DNA of 14,712 bases from an uncultured Rhodovulum sp. GTDB taxonomy: Bacteria > Pseudomonadota > Alphaproteobacteria > Rhodobacterales > Rhodobacteraceae. A model generated the notes under the pieces. It had not been told where the DNA came from, did not search any database, and saw only the letters and a list, made by a program, of their open reading frames with translations. Both the position numbers and the translations under genes were made by a program. Below, in pieces: positions 1 to 6,369 of this stretch (positions are counted from its first letter, which is position 1; every line of letters begins with the position of its first letter). The DNA lies in contig CAMIMK010000043.1 of assembly GCA_946221765.1 (NCBI GenBank), positions 1 to 14,712 of the forward strand, given 5' to 3'.

Positions 1-216
1 GGGGCTGTCCGGCGTCTCCTCGGACAGCCAGCCATAATCGGGCCGCGCGGCGCGCAGCTCGGCGCGCAGCATGTCGTCGACCGCGATGTCCGCATCGGTC
101 ACCGGGCCGAGCCCGGGCTTCTCCCGCGTCTCGAACCCGGTCTCGCGATAGTGCAGCGCCAGCCGCCCGGCCGCCTCCGCCGCGTCGAGCAGGAGCGCGA
201 TGTCACGCTCCGGCAA
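1..216 (-). CDS. Inositol monophosphatase family protein (N-terminal 72 residues only)
   Basis: Only the first 72 codons lie in the window; the gene continues past the left edge. The visible part has the N-terminal features of the Mg-dependent inositol monophosphatase / CysQ (3'(2'),5'-bisphosphate nucleotidase) family. A leading helix (LLLDAAEAAGRLALHY) is followed by the substrate-gating segment GPVTDADIAVDD and then WLSEETPD, where the Glu pair normally binds metal. The family removes phosphate from inositol phosphate or adenosine bisphosphate in the cytoplasm; which substrate applies cannot be told from this fragment. The start I chose is TTG at 214-216, because GGAGG lies 9 nt upstream and no ATG or GTG is available in this frame. 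It overlaps the end of pmbA by 14 nt, so translation is probably coupled to pmbA. Family call is firm; start and subfamily are less so. Confidence 0.82.
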   Translation of the reverse strand, partial: MPERDIALLLDAAEAAGRLALHYRETGFETREKPGLGPVTDADIAVDDMLRAELRAARPDYGWLSEETPDSP

Positions 217-1546
217 TGACGAGGCCCTCCACGAGGAGACTCGGGACCACGCGGCCGAGTTCCGGCCGGGCGTCGTTCGCCGGCTTCAGGCTCCGCAGCA
301 TGTCCCGGAGGTTGCCGGCGATCGTGCATTCGTTGACCGGGCGCACGATCTCGCCCCGCTCGACCCAGAAGCCGCTGGCCCCGCGGGAGTAATCCCCGGT
401 GTTGGGGTTGATCGTGGCGCCGATCAGGCCGGTCACGAGCAGTCCCGTGCCCATCTCGGCGAGGAGCGCCGCGCGGCTGTCGGGGCCCTGGGTCAGCGCG
501 ACATTGCCCGCGGCGGGCGAGGGCGGCGCGCTCGGGCCGCGCGCGGCATTGCCGGTGCTGGCCAGGCCGAGCTGCCGGGCGGTGGCGAGATCGAGCGTCC
601 AGCCCTGCAGGATGCCATCGGCCACCAGCACCCGGCGGCTGGCCGGCAGCCCTTCGGCGTCGAAGGGGCGCGAGCCGCCGATCCGCGGGCGCAGCGGATC
701 CTCGACGAGATCGAGGCCGGCGGGCAGCACCCGGGTGCCGAGCGCATCCTTGAGCCACGAGGCGCCGCGCGCGATCGCCGTGCCGTTGATCGCCGAGAGC
801 AGGTGCCCGACGAGCCCCGAGGCGACGCGCTCGTCATAGAGGACGGGGAAGGCGCCGGTCGGGGGGCGGCCGGCGCCGGCGCGGGCGATGGTGCGGGTGC
901 CGGCCAGCCGGCCGATCTCGGCCGGATCGGGCAGGTCGGCGCCATGGACCCGGCCCTCGCTCGCATAGTCCCGTTCCATCGACAGGCCGTCGCCGCAGAT
1001 CGCCGTGGCATAGAGGCCGTGGCCGGTCCGGGCATAGCCGCCGGAGAAGCCGTTGCTGGCCGCGAGGTGGATCCGGTTCCGCGTCCAGCTGGCGCCCGAC
1101 CCGTCCATCCGGGTGATGCCGGGCACCGCCAGCGCCGCGGCCTCGGCCGTCCGAGCGGCGGCCTCCAGCGCGGCCGCGGTCGGGCCGTCGGCCGCATCCT
1201 CCAGCTCCAGCGCGGCGACATCCCAGTCGCGGGCGAGGTCGGACGGGGCGGCAAGCCCGCACCACCGGTCCTCGGGAGCCTCGCGGGCCATGGCGACGGC
1301 GCGCTCGGCCATCGCGGTGATGGTGCCGGCGGAGATGTCGCTGGCCGAGACGCAGGCCTGGCGGTGGCCGATCAGCACGCGGAGGCCGATCTCCACGCCC
1401 TCGGCGCGTTCGGCCTGTTCCAGCGCGCCGTCCCGCACCTCGATCGAGAGGCTTTCACCCGCCACGGCGATGGCATCCGCGGCTTCGGCCCCGGCCCGCG
1501 CGGCCGCGGCGAGGAGGCTGCCCATAAGGGCGTCGAGGTCTGCCAT
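203..1546 (-). CDS. pmbA: TldE/PmbA-type subunit of the TldD/TldE protease
   Basis: The 447-residue protein matches the usual length of TldE (PmbA), the partner subunit of the TldD/TldE cytoplasmic metalloprotease. In characterised bacteria that complex trims peptide antibiotic precursors, unfolded peptides and the CcdA antitoxin. Evidence is the family C-terminal block at about residues 368-415: GLLVTGLIGATINPNTGDYS, then RGASGFWVERGEI, then TIAGNLRDML. No HExxxH zinc site is present, as expected for TldE, since the zinc is carried by TldD, which is not in this window. The ATG at 1546 has GGAG about 10 nt upstream. The stop codon lies inside the start region of the following phosphatase gene. 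A pmbA-inositol phosphatase order is common in alphaproteobacteria in my recollection. I see nothing odd in the reading frame. Confidence 0.93.
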   Translation of the reverse strand: MADLDALMGSLLAAAARAGAEAADAIAVAGESLSIEVRDGALEQAERAEGVEIGLRVLIGHRQACVSASDISAGTITAMAERAVAMAREAPEDRWCGLAAPSDLARDWDVAALELEDAADGPTAAALEAAARTAEAAALAVPGITRMDGSGASWTRNRIHLAASNGFSGGYARTGHGLYATAICGDGLSMERDYASEGRVHGADLPDPAEIGRLAGTRTIARAGAGRPPTGAFPVLYDERVASGLVGHLLSAINGTAIARGASWLKDALGTRVLPAGLDLVEDPLRPRIGGSRPFDAEGLPASRRVLVADGILQGWTLDLATARQLGLASTGNAARGPSAPPSPAAGNVALTQGPDSRAALLAEMGTGLLVTGLIGATINPNTGDYSRGASGFWVERGEIVRPVNECTIAGNLRDMLRSLKPANDARPELGRVVPSLLVEGLVIAGA

Positions 1547-1887
1547 GAGGTCAGGTCTCCGGGCTTTGGCGGGAGGGGAGGGCGGGCACGGGGCGACTCC
1601 GCAGCGGCGTCGGCTCCGTACCTAGGCGGTTGCGACGCCCAAAACAACGGGGGGGCGAGAGAGCCGGAGTCCCGCAATCCTGTGAGGCAGGGGGCTGGCG
1701 GAAGCGCGGCCCCTTCTGCTTTTGCGTCTCCGCGGCAGAAGGGGCCGGGCGATCGTCCGTTGCGACGGCCGGCGGGTCATGCGGGCGAGCGGTCCCTCCC
1801 GGGGACGGCCCGGACGGCAGGGTGCCGCAATCCGCCCCGGGCACTCGGCGTCCGTCCGGCCAGGGGGGACCCGTCCCCGCCCCCGGG
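1547..1887. other. Non-coding stretch between cytochrome b561 gene and pmbA
   Basis: I see no supportable gene in these 341 bases; the open frames here are GC-rich shadows with no family features. What it holds is dense dyad symmetry. There is a short stem GGGGA/TCCCC at 1865-1878 just after the cytochrome b561 stop, an imperfect 10-bp stem (1807-1817 with 1852-1861, one bulge), and the perfect 13-bp inverted repeat at 1707-1747 listed separately. These most likely end the cytochrome b561 transcript before pmbA. The pmbA promoter should lie in the 1550-1650 part, but I cannot point to a convincing -35/-10 pair. Confidence 0.6.
1707..1747 (-). terminator. 13-bp perfect inverted repeat, probable terminator
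   Basis: CGGCCCCTTCTGC at 1707-1719 is the exact reverse complement of 1735-1747, with a 15-nt loop. It lies between cytochrome b561 and pmbA, both on the minus strand. No T-run follows the stem on the minus strand, so it may act as a weak or Rho-assisted terminator, an RNA-processing stem, or a protein-binding dyad. Confidence 0.4.
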
Positions 1888-2385
1888 TCAGCCTTCCCGT
1901 CGGGTCCGGCGGGGCAGCATCCGGGCGAGCACATCCGAGCGCAGGACGAATTGTTGATAGGCCGCGCCCGCCACATGCAGGGCGACCATGGCGAGGAGCA
2001 GCGTCGTCAGCGTCTCGTGCAGGTCTGCGGCTGGCCGGAGGCCGCCGAACCAGGCCGCGAGGCCGGTCACGGGCAGGACGAGCAGCAGCAGGTAGAGCAG
2101 ATGATGCGTCGCGGCGGCGGCGAGTCGCAGCGGCCGCGGCTCGGCAAGCACTGCGGGCGGCACCCCGCGGTTGACGCGGAGGACGAGCCGCCAGACCGCC
2201 AGCGCGAGGATCAGGATGCCGCCGGCGACATGGGCGAGGACGAGCGGGCCGTCGGGTGTGCCCGTGCCCCGGCGCAGCGCCCGCCATGCGGCGCCCATCG
2301 CGTCGTCGGTCAGGAACTGGCTGAGGACAAGGACGGCAACGCTCCAGTGGAGCAGGATCTGCAAGGGCGAGAAGCGGTGGGTCAT
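1888..2385 (-). CDS. Cytochrome b561 family membrane protein
   Basis: A 165-residue four-helix membrane protein of the bacterial cytochrome b561 (CybB-like) family, a di-haem b protein that passes electrons between quinol and a periplasmic partner or superoxide. Hydrophobic segments lie at about residues 9-25, 48-69, 91-113 and 124-147. Candidate haem-ligand histidines sit in them: H13 (ILLHW), H52 (LAHVAGG), H94/H95 (THHLLY) and H137 (ALHVAGA), with H123 at the start of the last helix. The start at 2385 is chosen because AGGAG lies 7 nt upstream and the protein begins in the family manner (MTHRFSPLQILLHW). A longer frame upstream would run into the nrdJ control region and adds no membrane segment. 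The gene is divergent from nrdJ and stands alone. Confidence 0.88.
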   Translation of the reverse strand: MTHRFSPLQILLHWSVAVLVLSQFLTDDAMGAAWRALRRGTGTPDGPLVLAHVAGGILILALAVWRLVLRVNRGVPPAVLAEPRPLRLAAAATHHLLYLLLLVLPVTGLAAWFGGLRPAADLHETLTTLLLAMVALHVAGAAYQQFVLRSDVLARMLPRRTRREG

Positions 2386-2454
2386 GGAAGGTCTCCTGGT
2401 ACCCAACCCGAACGCGCCGGATGGGAATTCCCGTCGCCATTGCCAGCCCGGACT

Positions 2455-2497
2455 GAAATTTTCAACCCTGGCGGGAATCAAAAATTTCCAAAGGGTT
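2455..2497. promoter_or_regulatory. AT-rich repeated AAATTT elements between divergent genes
   Basis: AAATTTTCAA (2456-2465) recurs with one mismatch as AAATTTCCAA (2482-2491), 26 bp apart. The first is also part of GAAATTTT (2455-2462), inverted as AAAATTTC (2481-2488). AACCCT (2464-2469) is likewise inverted as AGGGTT (2492-2497), interleaved with the first pair. This is strikingly AT-rich against the surrounding GC background and lies just upstream of the nrdJ promoter. It could be a regulator site for either divergent gene or an UP-like element. I do not recognise the factor. Confidence 0.35.
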
Positions 2498-2544
2498 AAC
2501 ATCCTGTTGTGGCGAAATGGGGTGTCAACTACAATATATTGTGG
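2497..2544 (+). promoter_or_regulatory. Tandem NrdR boxes upstream of nrdJ
   Basis: The site ctaCAATATATTGtgg (2529-2544) is a near-perfect match to the NrdR box, the 16-bp palindrome bound by the zinc-ribbon/ATP-cone repressor of ribonucleotide reductase genes. A degenerate second copy, taaCATCCTGTTGtgg (2497-2512), matches it at 10 of 16 positions. It starts exactly 32 bp upstream, which is the three-helical-turn spacing typical of NrdR operators. Both lie in the only region able to drive nrdJ. NrdR represses when dATP or ATP levels report sufficient nucleotides, so nrdJ here is probably under that feedback. Confidence 0.85.
2507..2535 (+). promoter_or_regulatory. Predicted sigma70-type promoter of nrdJ
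   Basis: TTGTGG (2507-2512) and TACAAT (2530-2535) are separated by exactly 17 bp. The -10 element matches the consensus at five of six bases; the -35 is weak. The -35 lies inside the upstream NrdR box and the -10 inside the downstream one, so bound NrdR would cover both elements. The predicted start is near 2542, leaving a leader of about 128 nt. Confidence 0.6.
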
Positions 2545-2574
2545 GTAACTCGAATAAACCGGTTGCGACTCGAC

Positions 2575-2669
2575 GGCCTTGGGGCTCTTTTAGGGTAGTG
2601 CCAGCCGACGCCTACCACATGTGGTGTGTGCCCCAAAGGCTGGGAGAACAATGCCAAAGGACCAGACAG
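2575..2669 (+). promoter_or_regulatory. Structured 5' leader of nrdJ with alternative pairing at the ribosome-binding site
   Basis: GCCTTGGGGC (2576-2585) can pair with GCCCCAAAGGC (2630-2640), giving a 10-bp stem with one bulged A. Inside are two mutually exclusive hairpins: GGTAG (2594-2598) with CTACC (2612-2616), or the perfect palindrome ACCACATGTGGT (2614-2625). The 3' strand contains CCAAAGG (2633-2639), repeated at 2654-2660, where it forms the Shine-Dalgarno of nrdJ. The same 5' strand CCTTGG (2577-2582) can therefore pair with either copy; the second pairing would bury the ribosome-binding site. The folding is seen by eye, the switching is inferred. The cobalamin-riboswitch core GCCACTG is absent. 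Confidence 0.45.
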
Positions 2670-5600
2670 ATGCAGATCGAACGTCGTTTCACCACCGAAG
2701 AGACCGGCGCCTATGGCGCTCTCGCTTTCCGGGCGACCGCGTCGGAGATCCGCAATCCCGACGGCTCGGTCGTCTTCAGCCTGCAGGGGATCGAGGTCCC
2801 GGAGGGCTGGAGCCAGGTGGCCGCCGATGTGCTGGCCCAGAAGTATTTCCGCAAGGCCGGCGTTCCCGCCGCCCTGAAGAAGGTCCGGGAAAAGGGCGTC
2901 CCCGAATTCCTGTGGCGCTCGGTCGCCGACGAGGTGGCGCTCGCGAAGCTGCCGGAAGAGGCGCGGATGGTCGGCGAGACCAGCGCCCGGCAGGTCTTCG
3001 ACCGGCTGGCCGGCGCCTGGGCCTACTGGGGCTGGAAGGGCGGCTATTTCTCGTCCGAGGCCGACGCCCGCGCCTATTATGACGAGATGCGCTACATGCT
3101 GGCGGCCCAGATGGGCGCGCCGAACAGCCCGCAGTGGTTCAACACCGGGCTGCACTGGGCCTATGGCATCGACGGCCCGGGGCAGGGGCATTTCTACGTC
3201 GACTTCCAGTCGGGCAACCTCGTGAAGTCCACCAGCGCCTACGAACACCCGCAGCCCCATGCCTGCTTCATCCAGTCGGTCGGCGACGACCTCGTGCAGG
3301 ACGGCGGCATCATGGACCTCTGGGTCCGCGAGGCGCGCCTCTTCAAGTACGGCTCGGGCACCGGCACCAACTTCTCGTCGCTGCGCGGCGAGGGCGAGAA
3401 GCTGTCGGGCGGCGGCAAGTCGTCCGGCCTGATGGGCTTCCTCAAGATCGGCGACCGCGCGGCCGGCGCGATCAAGTCGGGCGGCACCACGCGCCGCGCG
3501 GCCAAGATGGTGATCTGCGACATGGATCACCCCGATGTCGAGGAATTCATCAACTGGAAGGTCATCGAGGAGCAGAAGGTCGCGAGCCTCGTCGCCGGAT
3601 CCAAGATCCACGAGATGAAGCTCAACGAGATCTTCGCCGCGATCCGCGCCTGGGACGGCAGCGAGGCCGATGCCTTCGACCCGAAGAAGAACCCGGGCCT
3701 CAAGGCGGCGATCCGGGGCGCGAAGTCGGCGATGGTGCCCGAGACCTACGTGAAGCGCGTGCTCCAGTATGCCGAGCAGGGTTTCGCCTCGATCGAGTTC
3801 CGCACCTATGACACCGACTGGGACTCGGAAGCCTACCTGACCGTCTCGGGCCAGAATTCCAACAACTCGGTCCGCGTCACCGACGCCTTCCTCCGGGCGG
3901 TGCGCGAGGATGCCGACTGGGCGCTCATCCGCCGCACCGACGGCAAGGTCGCGAAGACCGTGAAGGCGCGCGAGCTCTGGGACCAGATCGGCCATGCCGC
4001 CTGGGCCTGCGCGGACCCGGGCGTGCAGTTCCATGACACCATCAACGCCTGGCACACCTGCCCGGCCGATGGCGAGATCCGCGGGTCGAACCCCTGCTCG
4101 GAATACATGTTCCTCGACGATACGGCCTGCAACCTCGCCTCGATGAACCTGCTGACCTTCCTGAAGGACGGCCGGTTCGACGCCAAGGCCTATGTCCACG
4201 CGACCCGGATCTGGACGCTGACGCTCGAAATCTCGGTGCTGATGGCGCAGTTCCCGAGCGAGCGGATCGCCGAGCTCTCCTACCGCTTCCGCACCCTCGG
4301 CCTCGGCTATGCCAATATCGGCGGCCTGCTGATGACCATGGGCTACGGCTATGACAGCCCCGAGGGCCGGGCGCTCTGCGGTGCGCTGAGCGCGATCATG
4401 ACCGGCGCCTCCTATGCCATGTCGGCGGAGATGGCGGGCGAGGTCGGGCCGTTCCCGGGCTATGAGGCCAATGCCGCGGCGATGCTGCGGGTCATCCGCA
4501 ACCACCGCCGGGCCGCGCAGGGCCTGACCATCGGCTACGAGGGCCTCGCGGTGCCGCCGGTGGCGCTCGACCTCGCCAACTGCCCGGACCGCGGGCTCGT
4601 CAACCTCGCCCATTCGGTCTGGGACGAGGCGCTGGAACTCGGCGAGCGCCACGGCTTCCGCAACGCGCAGGTCAGCGTCATCGCGCCGACCGGCACCATC
4701 GGCCTGGTGATGGACTGCGACACCACCGGCATCGAGCCCGACTTCGCGCTGGTGAAGTTCAAGAAGCTGGCCGGCGGCGGCTATTTCAAGATCATCAACC
4801 GTGCGGTCCCCGGGGCGCTGGCCCGGCTCGGCTACAGCCCGGCCGAGGTCGAGGAAATCGTCGCCTATGCCGTCGGCCACGGCTCCCTCGGCAATGCGCC
4901 GGGCATCAACCAGACCGCGCTCATCGGCCACGGCTTCGGTCCGGAGGAGATCGCCAAGGTCGAGGCTGCCCTGCCGACCGCCTTCGACATCCGCTTCGTC
5001 TTCAACCAGTGGACGCTCGGCGAGGCCTTCTGCCGCGACGTGCTCGGCATCCCCGAGGAGAAGCTGCGCGACCCGTCCTTCGACCTGCTGCGCAGCCTCG
5101 GCTTCACCCGCGCGCAGATCGACGCGGCGAACCTGCATGTCTGCGGCACGATGACGCTGGAGGGGGCCCCGCACCTGAAGCCCGCGCATTACGCGATCTT
5201 CGACTGCGCCAATGCCTGCGGCAAGATCGGCACCCGCTACCTGAGCGTGGACAGCCACATCCGCATGATGGCGGCGGCGCAGAGCTTCATCTCGGGGGCG
5301 ATCTCCAAGACGATCAACATGCCGAACGACGCCACCATCGAGGACTGCAAGGCGGCCTACGAGCTGTCGTGGTCGCTCGGCGTCAAGGCGAATGCCCTCT
5401 ACCGCGACGGCTCCAAGCTGTCGCAGCCGCTGTCCTCGGCCCTCATCGAGGAGGACGAGGACCTGGAGGAGGTGCTGACCACCGCCCCGGCCGCCGAGCG
5501 CGTCACCGTGCTGAGCGAGAAGATCGTCGAAAAGATCATCATCAAGGAGATCGAGCGGGCCAACCGCCAGCGCCTGCCCGAGCGGCGCAAGGGCTACACC

Positions 5601-6323
5601 CAGAAGGCCATGGTCGGCGGGCACAAGGTCTACCTGCGCACCGGCGAGTATCAGGACGGCCGCCTGGGCGAGATCTTCATCGACATGCACAAGGAGGGCG
5701 CGGCCTTCCGGGCGATGATGAACAATTTCGCCATCGCGGTGTCGGTCGGCCTCCAGTACGGCGTGCCGCTGGAGGAGTTCGTCGACGCCTTCACCTTCAC
5801 CCGCTTCGAGCCGGCGGGCATGGTGCAGGGCAACGACTCGATCAAGTCGGCGACCTCGATCCTCGACTACATCTTCCGCGAGCTGGCGGTCAGCTATCTC
5901 GACCGCACCGACCTCGCCCATGTGAAGCCGACGGGCGAGAGCTTCGACACGCTCGGCGGCGGTGCCGAGGGCGGCGAGGGCGGCAGCCCGCGCCGGGCCG
6001 AGGGCGAGGTGAGCTCCAGCTCGATCGAGGTGATCAAGCAGGTCTCCTCCACCGGCTACCTGCGCAAGCGGCTGCCGCAGGAACTCGTCGTCCTGCAGGG
6101 CGGCGCGGCGGTCCACGGCGCGCTCGGCCTCGAGGGCTCGCTGAGCGGCCTCGCCGTCGCCACGGCCTCCGCGGTCAGCGCCCCGGCGCTCGACGCCCGC
6201 AGCCGGGCCCGGATGCAGGGCTACGAGGGCGACAACTGCGGCGAATGCGGCAACTTCACCCTGGTGCGCAACGGCACCTGCATGAAGTGCAACACCTGCG
6301 GCGCCACGAGCGGTTGCAGCTGA
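2670..6323 (+). CDS. nrdJ: Adenosylcobalamin-dependent (class II) ribonucleotide reductase
   Basis: A 1217-residue class II ribonucleotide reductase that makes deoxyribonucleotides with coenzyme B12, independent of oxygen. The catalytic barrel holds NSPQWFNTGLHWAYG (152-166), a first redox cysteine C199 (HACF), KYGSGTGTNFSSLRG (226-240), GGTTRRAAKMV (271-281) and the finger loop NPCSE (474-478). C476 is the expected thiyl-radical residue, and C487 (TACNLAS), 11 residues on, is the expected partner of C199. A variable Gly-rich linker (about 1096-1105) precedes a C-terminal cysteine cluster (C1190, C1193, C1204, C1207, C1210, C1216) that probably shuttles reducing power or binds zinc. I see no N-terminal ATP cone. 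The ATG at 2670 is chosen because AAAGGA lies 8 nt upstream and MQIERRFTT is the family N-terminus. Controlled by the NrdR sites and leader upstream. Confidence 0.97.
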   Translation: MQIERRFTTEETGAYGALAFRATASEIRNPDGSVVFSLQGIEVPEGWSQVAADVLAQKYFRKAGVPAALKKVREKGVPEFLWRSVADEVALAKLPEEARMVGETSARQVFDRLAGAWAYWGWKGGYFSSEADARAYYDEMRYMLAAQMGAPNSPQWFNTGLHWAYGIDGPGQGHFYVDFQSGNLVKSTSAYEHPQPHACFIQSVGDDLVQDGGIMDLWVREARLFKYGSGTGTNFSSLRGEGEKLSGGGKSSGLMGFLKIGDRAAGAIKSGGTTRRAAKMVICDMDHPDVEEFINWKVIEEQKVASLVAGSKIHEMKLNEIFAAIRAWDGSEADAFDPKKNPGLKAAIRGAKSAMVPETYVKRVLQYAEQGFASIEFRTYDTDWDSEAYLTVSGQNSNNSVRVTDAFLRAVREDADWALIRRTDGKVAKTVKARELWDQIGHAAWACADPGVQFHDTINAWHTCPADGEIRGSNPCSEYMFLDDTACNLASMNLLTFLKDGRFDAKAYVHATRIWTLTLEISVLMAQFPSERIAELSYRFRTLGLGYANIGGLLMTMGYGYDSPEGRALCGALSAIMTGASYAMSAEMAGEVGPFPGYEANAAAMLRVIRNHRRAAQGLTIGYEGLAVPPVALDLANCPDRGLVNLAHSVWDEALELGERHGFRNAQVSVIAPTGTIGLVMDCDTTGIEPDFALVKFKKLAGGGYFKIINRAVPGALARLGYSPAEVEEIVAYAVGHGSLGNAPGINQTALIGHGFGPEEIAKVEAALPTAFDIRFVFNQWTLGEAFCRDVLGIPEEKLRDPSFDLLRSLGFTRAQIDAANLHVCGTMTLEGAPHLKPAHYAIFDCANACGKIGTRYLSVDSHIRMMAAAQSFISGAISKTINMPNDATIEDCKAAYELSWSLGVKANALYRDGSKLSQPLSSALIEEDEDLEEVLTTAPAAERVTVLSEKIVEKIIIKEIERANRQRLPERRKGYTQKAMVGGHKVYLRTGEYQDGRLGEIFIDMHKEGAAFRAMMNNFAIAVSVGLQYGVPLEEFVDAFTFTRFEPAGMVQGNDSIKSATSILDYIFRELAVSYLDRTDLAHVKPTGESFDTLGGGAEGGEGGSPRRAEGEVSSSSIEVIKQVSSTGYLRKRLPQELVVLQGGAAVHGALGLEGSLSGLAVATASAVSAPALDARSRARMQGYEGDNCGECGNFTLVRNGTCMKCNTCGATSGCS

Positions 6324-6333
6324 GAGGTTGGGT

Positions 6334-6364
6334 TGGGGCGCGGAGATCTGACCTTCGCGCCCCA
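6334..6364 (+). terminator. Probable nrdJ terminator hairpin
   Basis: Eleven bases after the nrdJ stop, TGGGGCGCG (6334-6342) pairs perfectly with CGCGCCCCA (6356-6364) around a 13-nt loop. The following bases are pyrimidine-rich (GCTCTCCT) rather than a T-run, so termination may be imperfect. Confidence 0.6.
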
Positions 6365-6369
6365 GCTCT

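Noticed and set aside
5..27. Inverted repeat CTGTCCG/CGGACAG at the left edge
   Set aside because: It lies inside the phosphatase coding sequence and is explained by coding for a conserved segment; no regulatory context.
200..1957. 585-codon plus-strand frame opposite pmbA
   Set aside because: Antisense shadow with Arg/Gly/Ala bias; pmbA on the other strand has clear family motifs.
2542..2669. Standard cobalamin riboswitch upstream of the B12-dependent enzyme
   Set aside because: The GCCACTG core and the multi-stem architecture are absent, and the leader is shorter than the usual ~200 nt.
2619..2669. In-frame ATG at 2619 as nrdJ start
   Set aside because: No Shine-Dalgarno precedes it, it lies inside the structured leader palindrome, and the added 17 residues do not resemble the family N-terminus.
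2651..3082. Open frame of 143 codons starting at ATG 2651 with a good GGGAG four bases upstream, overlapping the nrdJ start
   Set aside because: It is out of frame with nrdJ, its translation is Arg/Gly-rich shadow sequence with no family features, and nrdJ has its own ribosome-binding site. The upstream ATG could still lower nrdJ translation.
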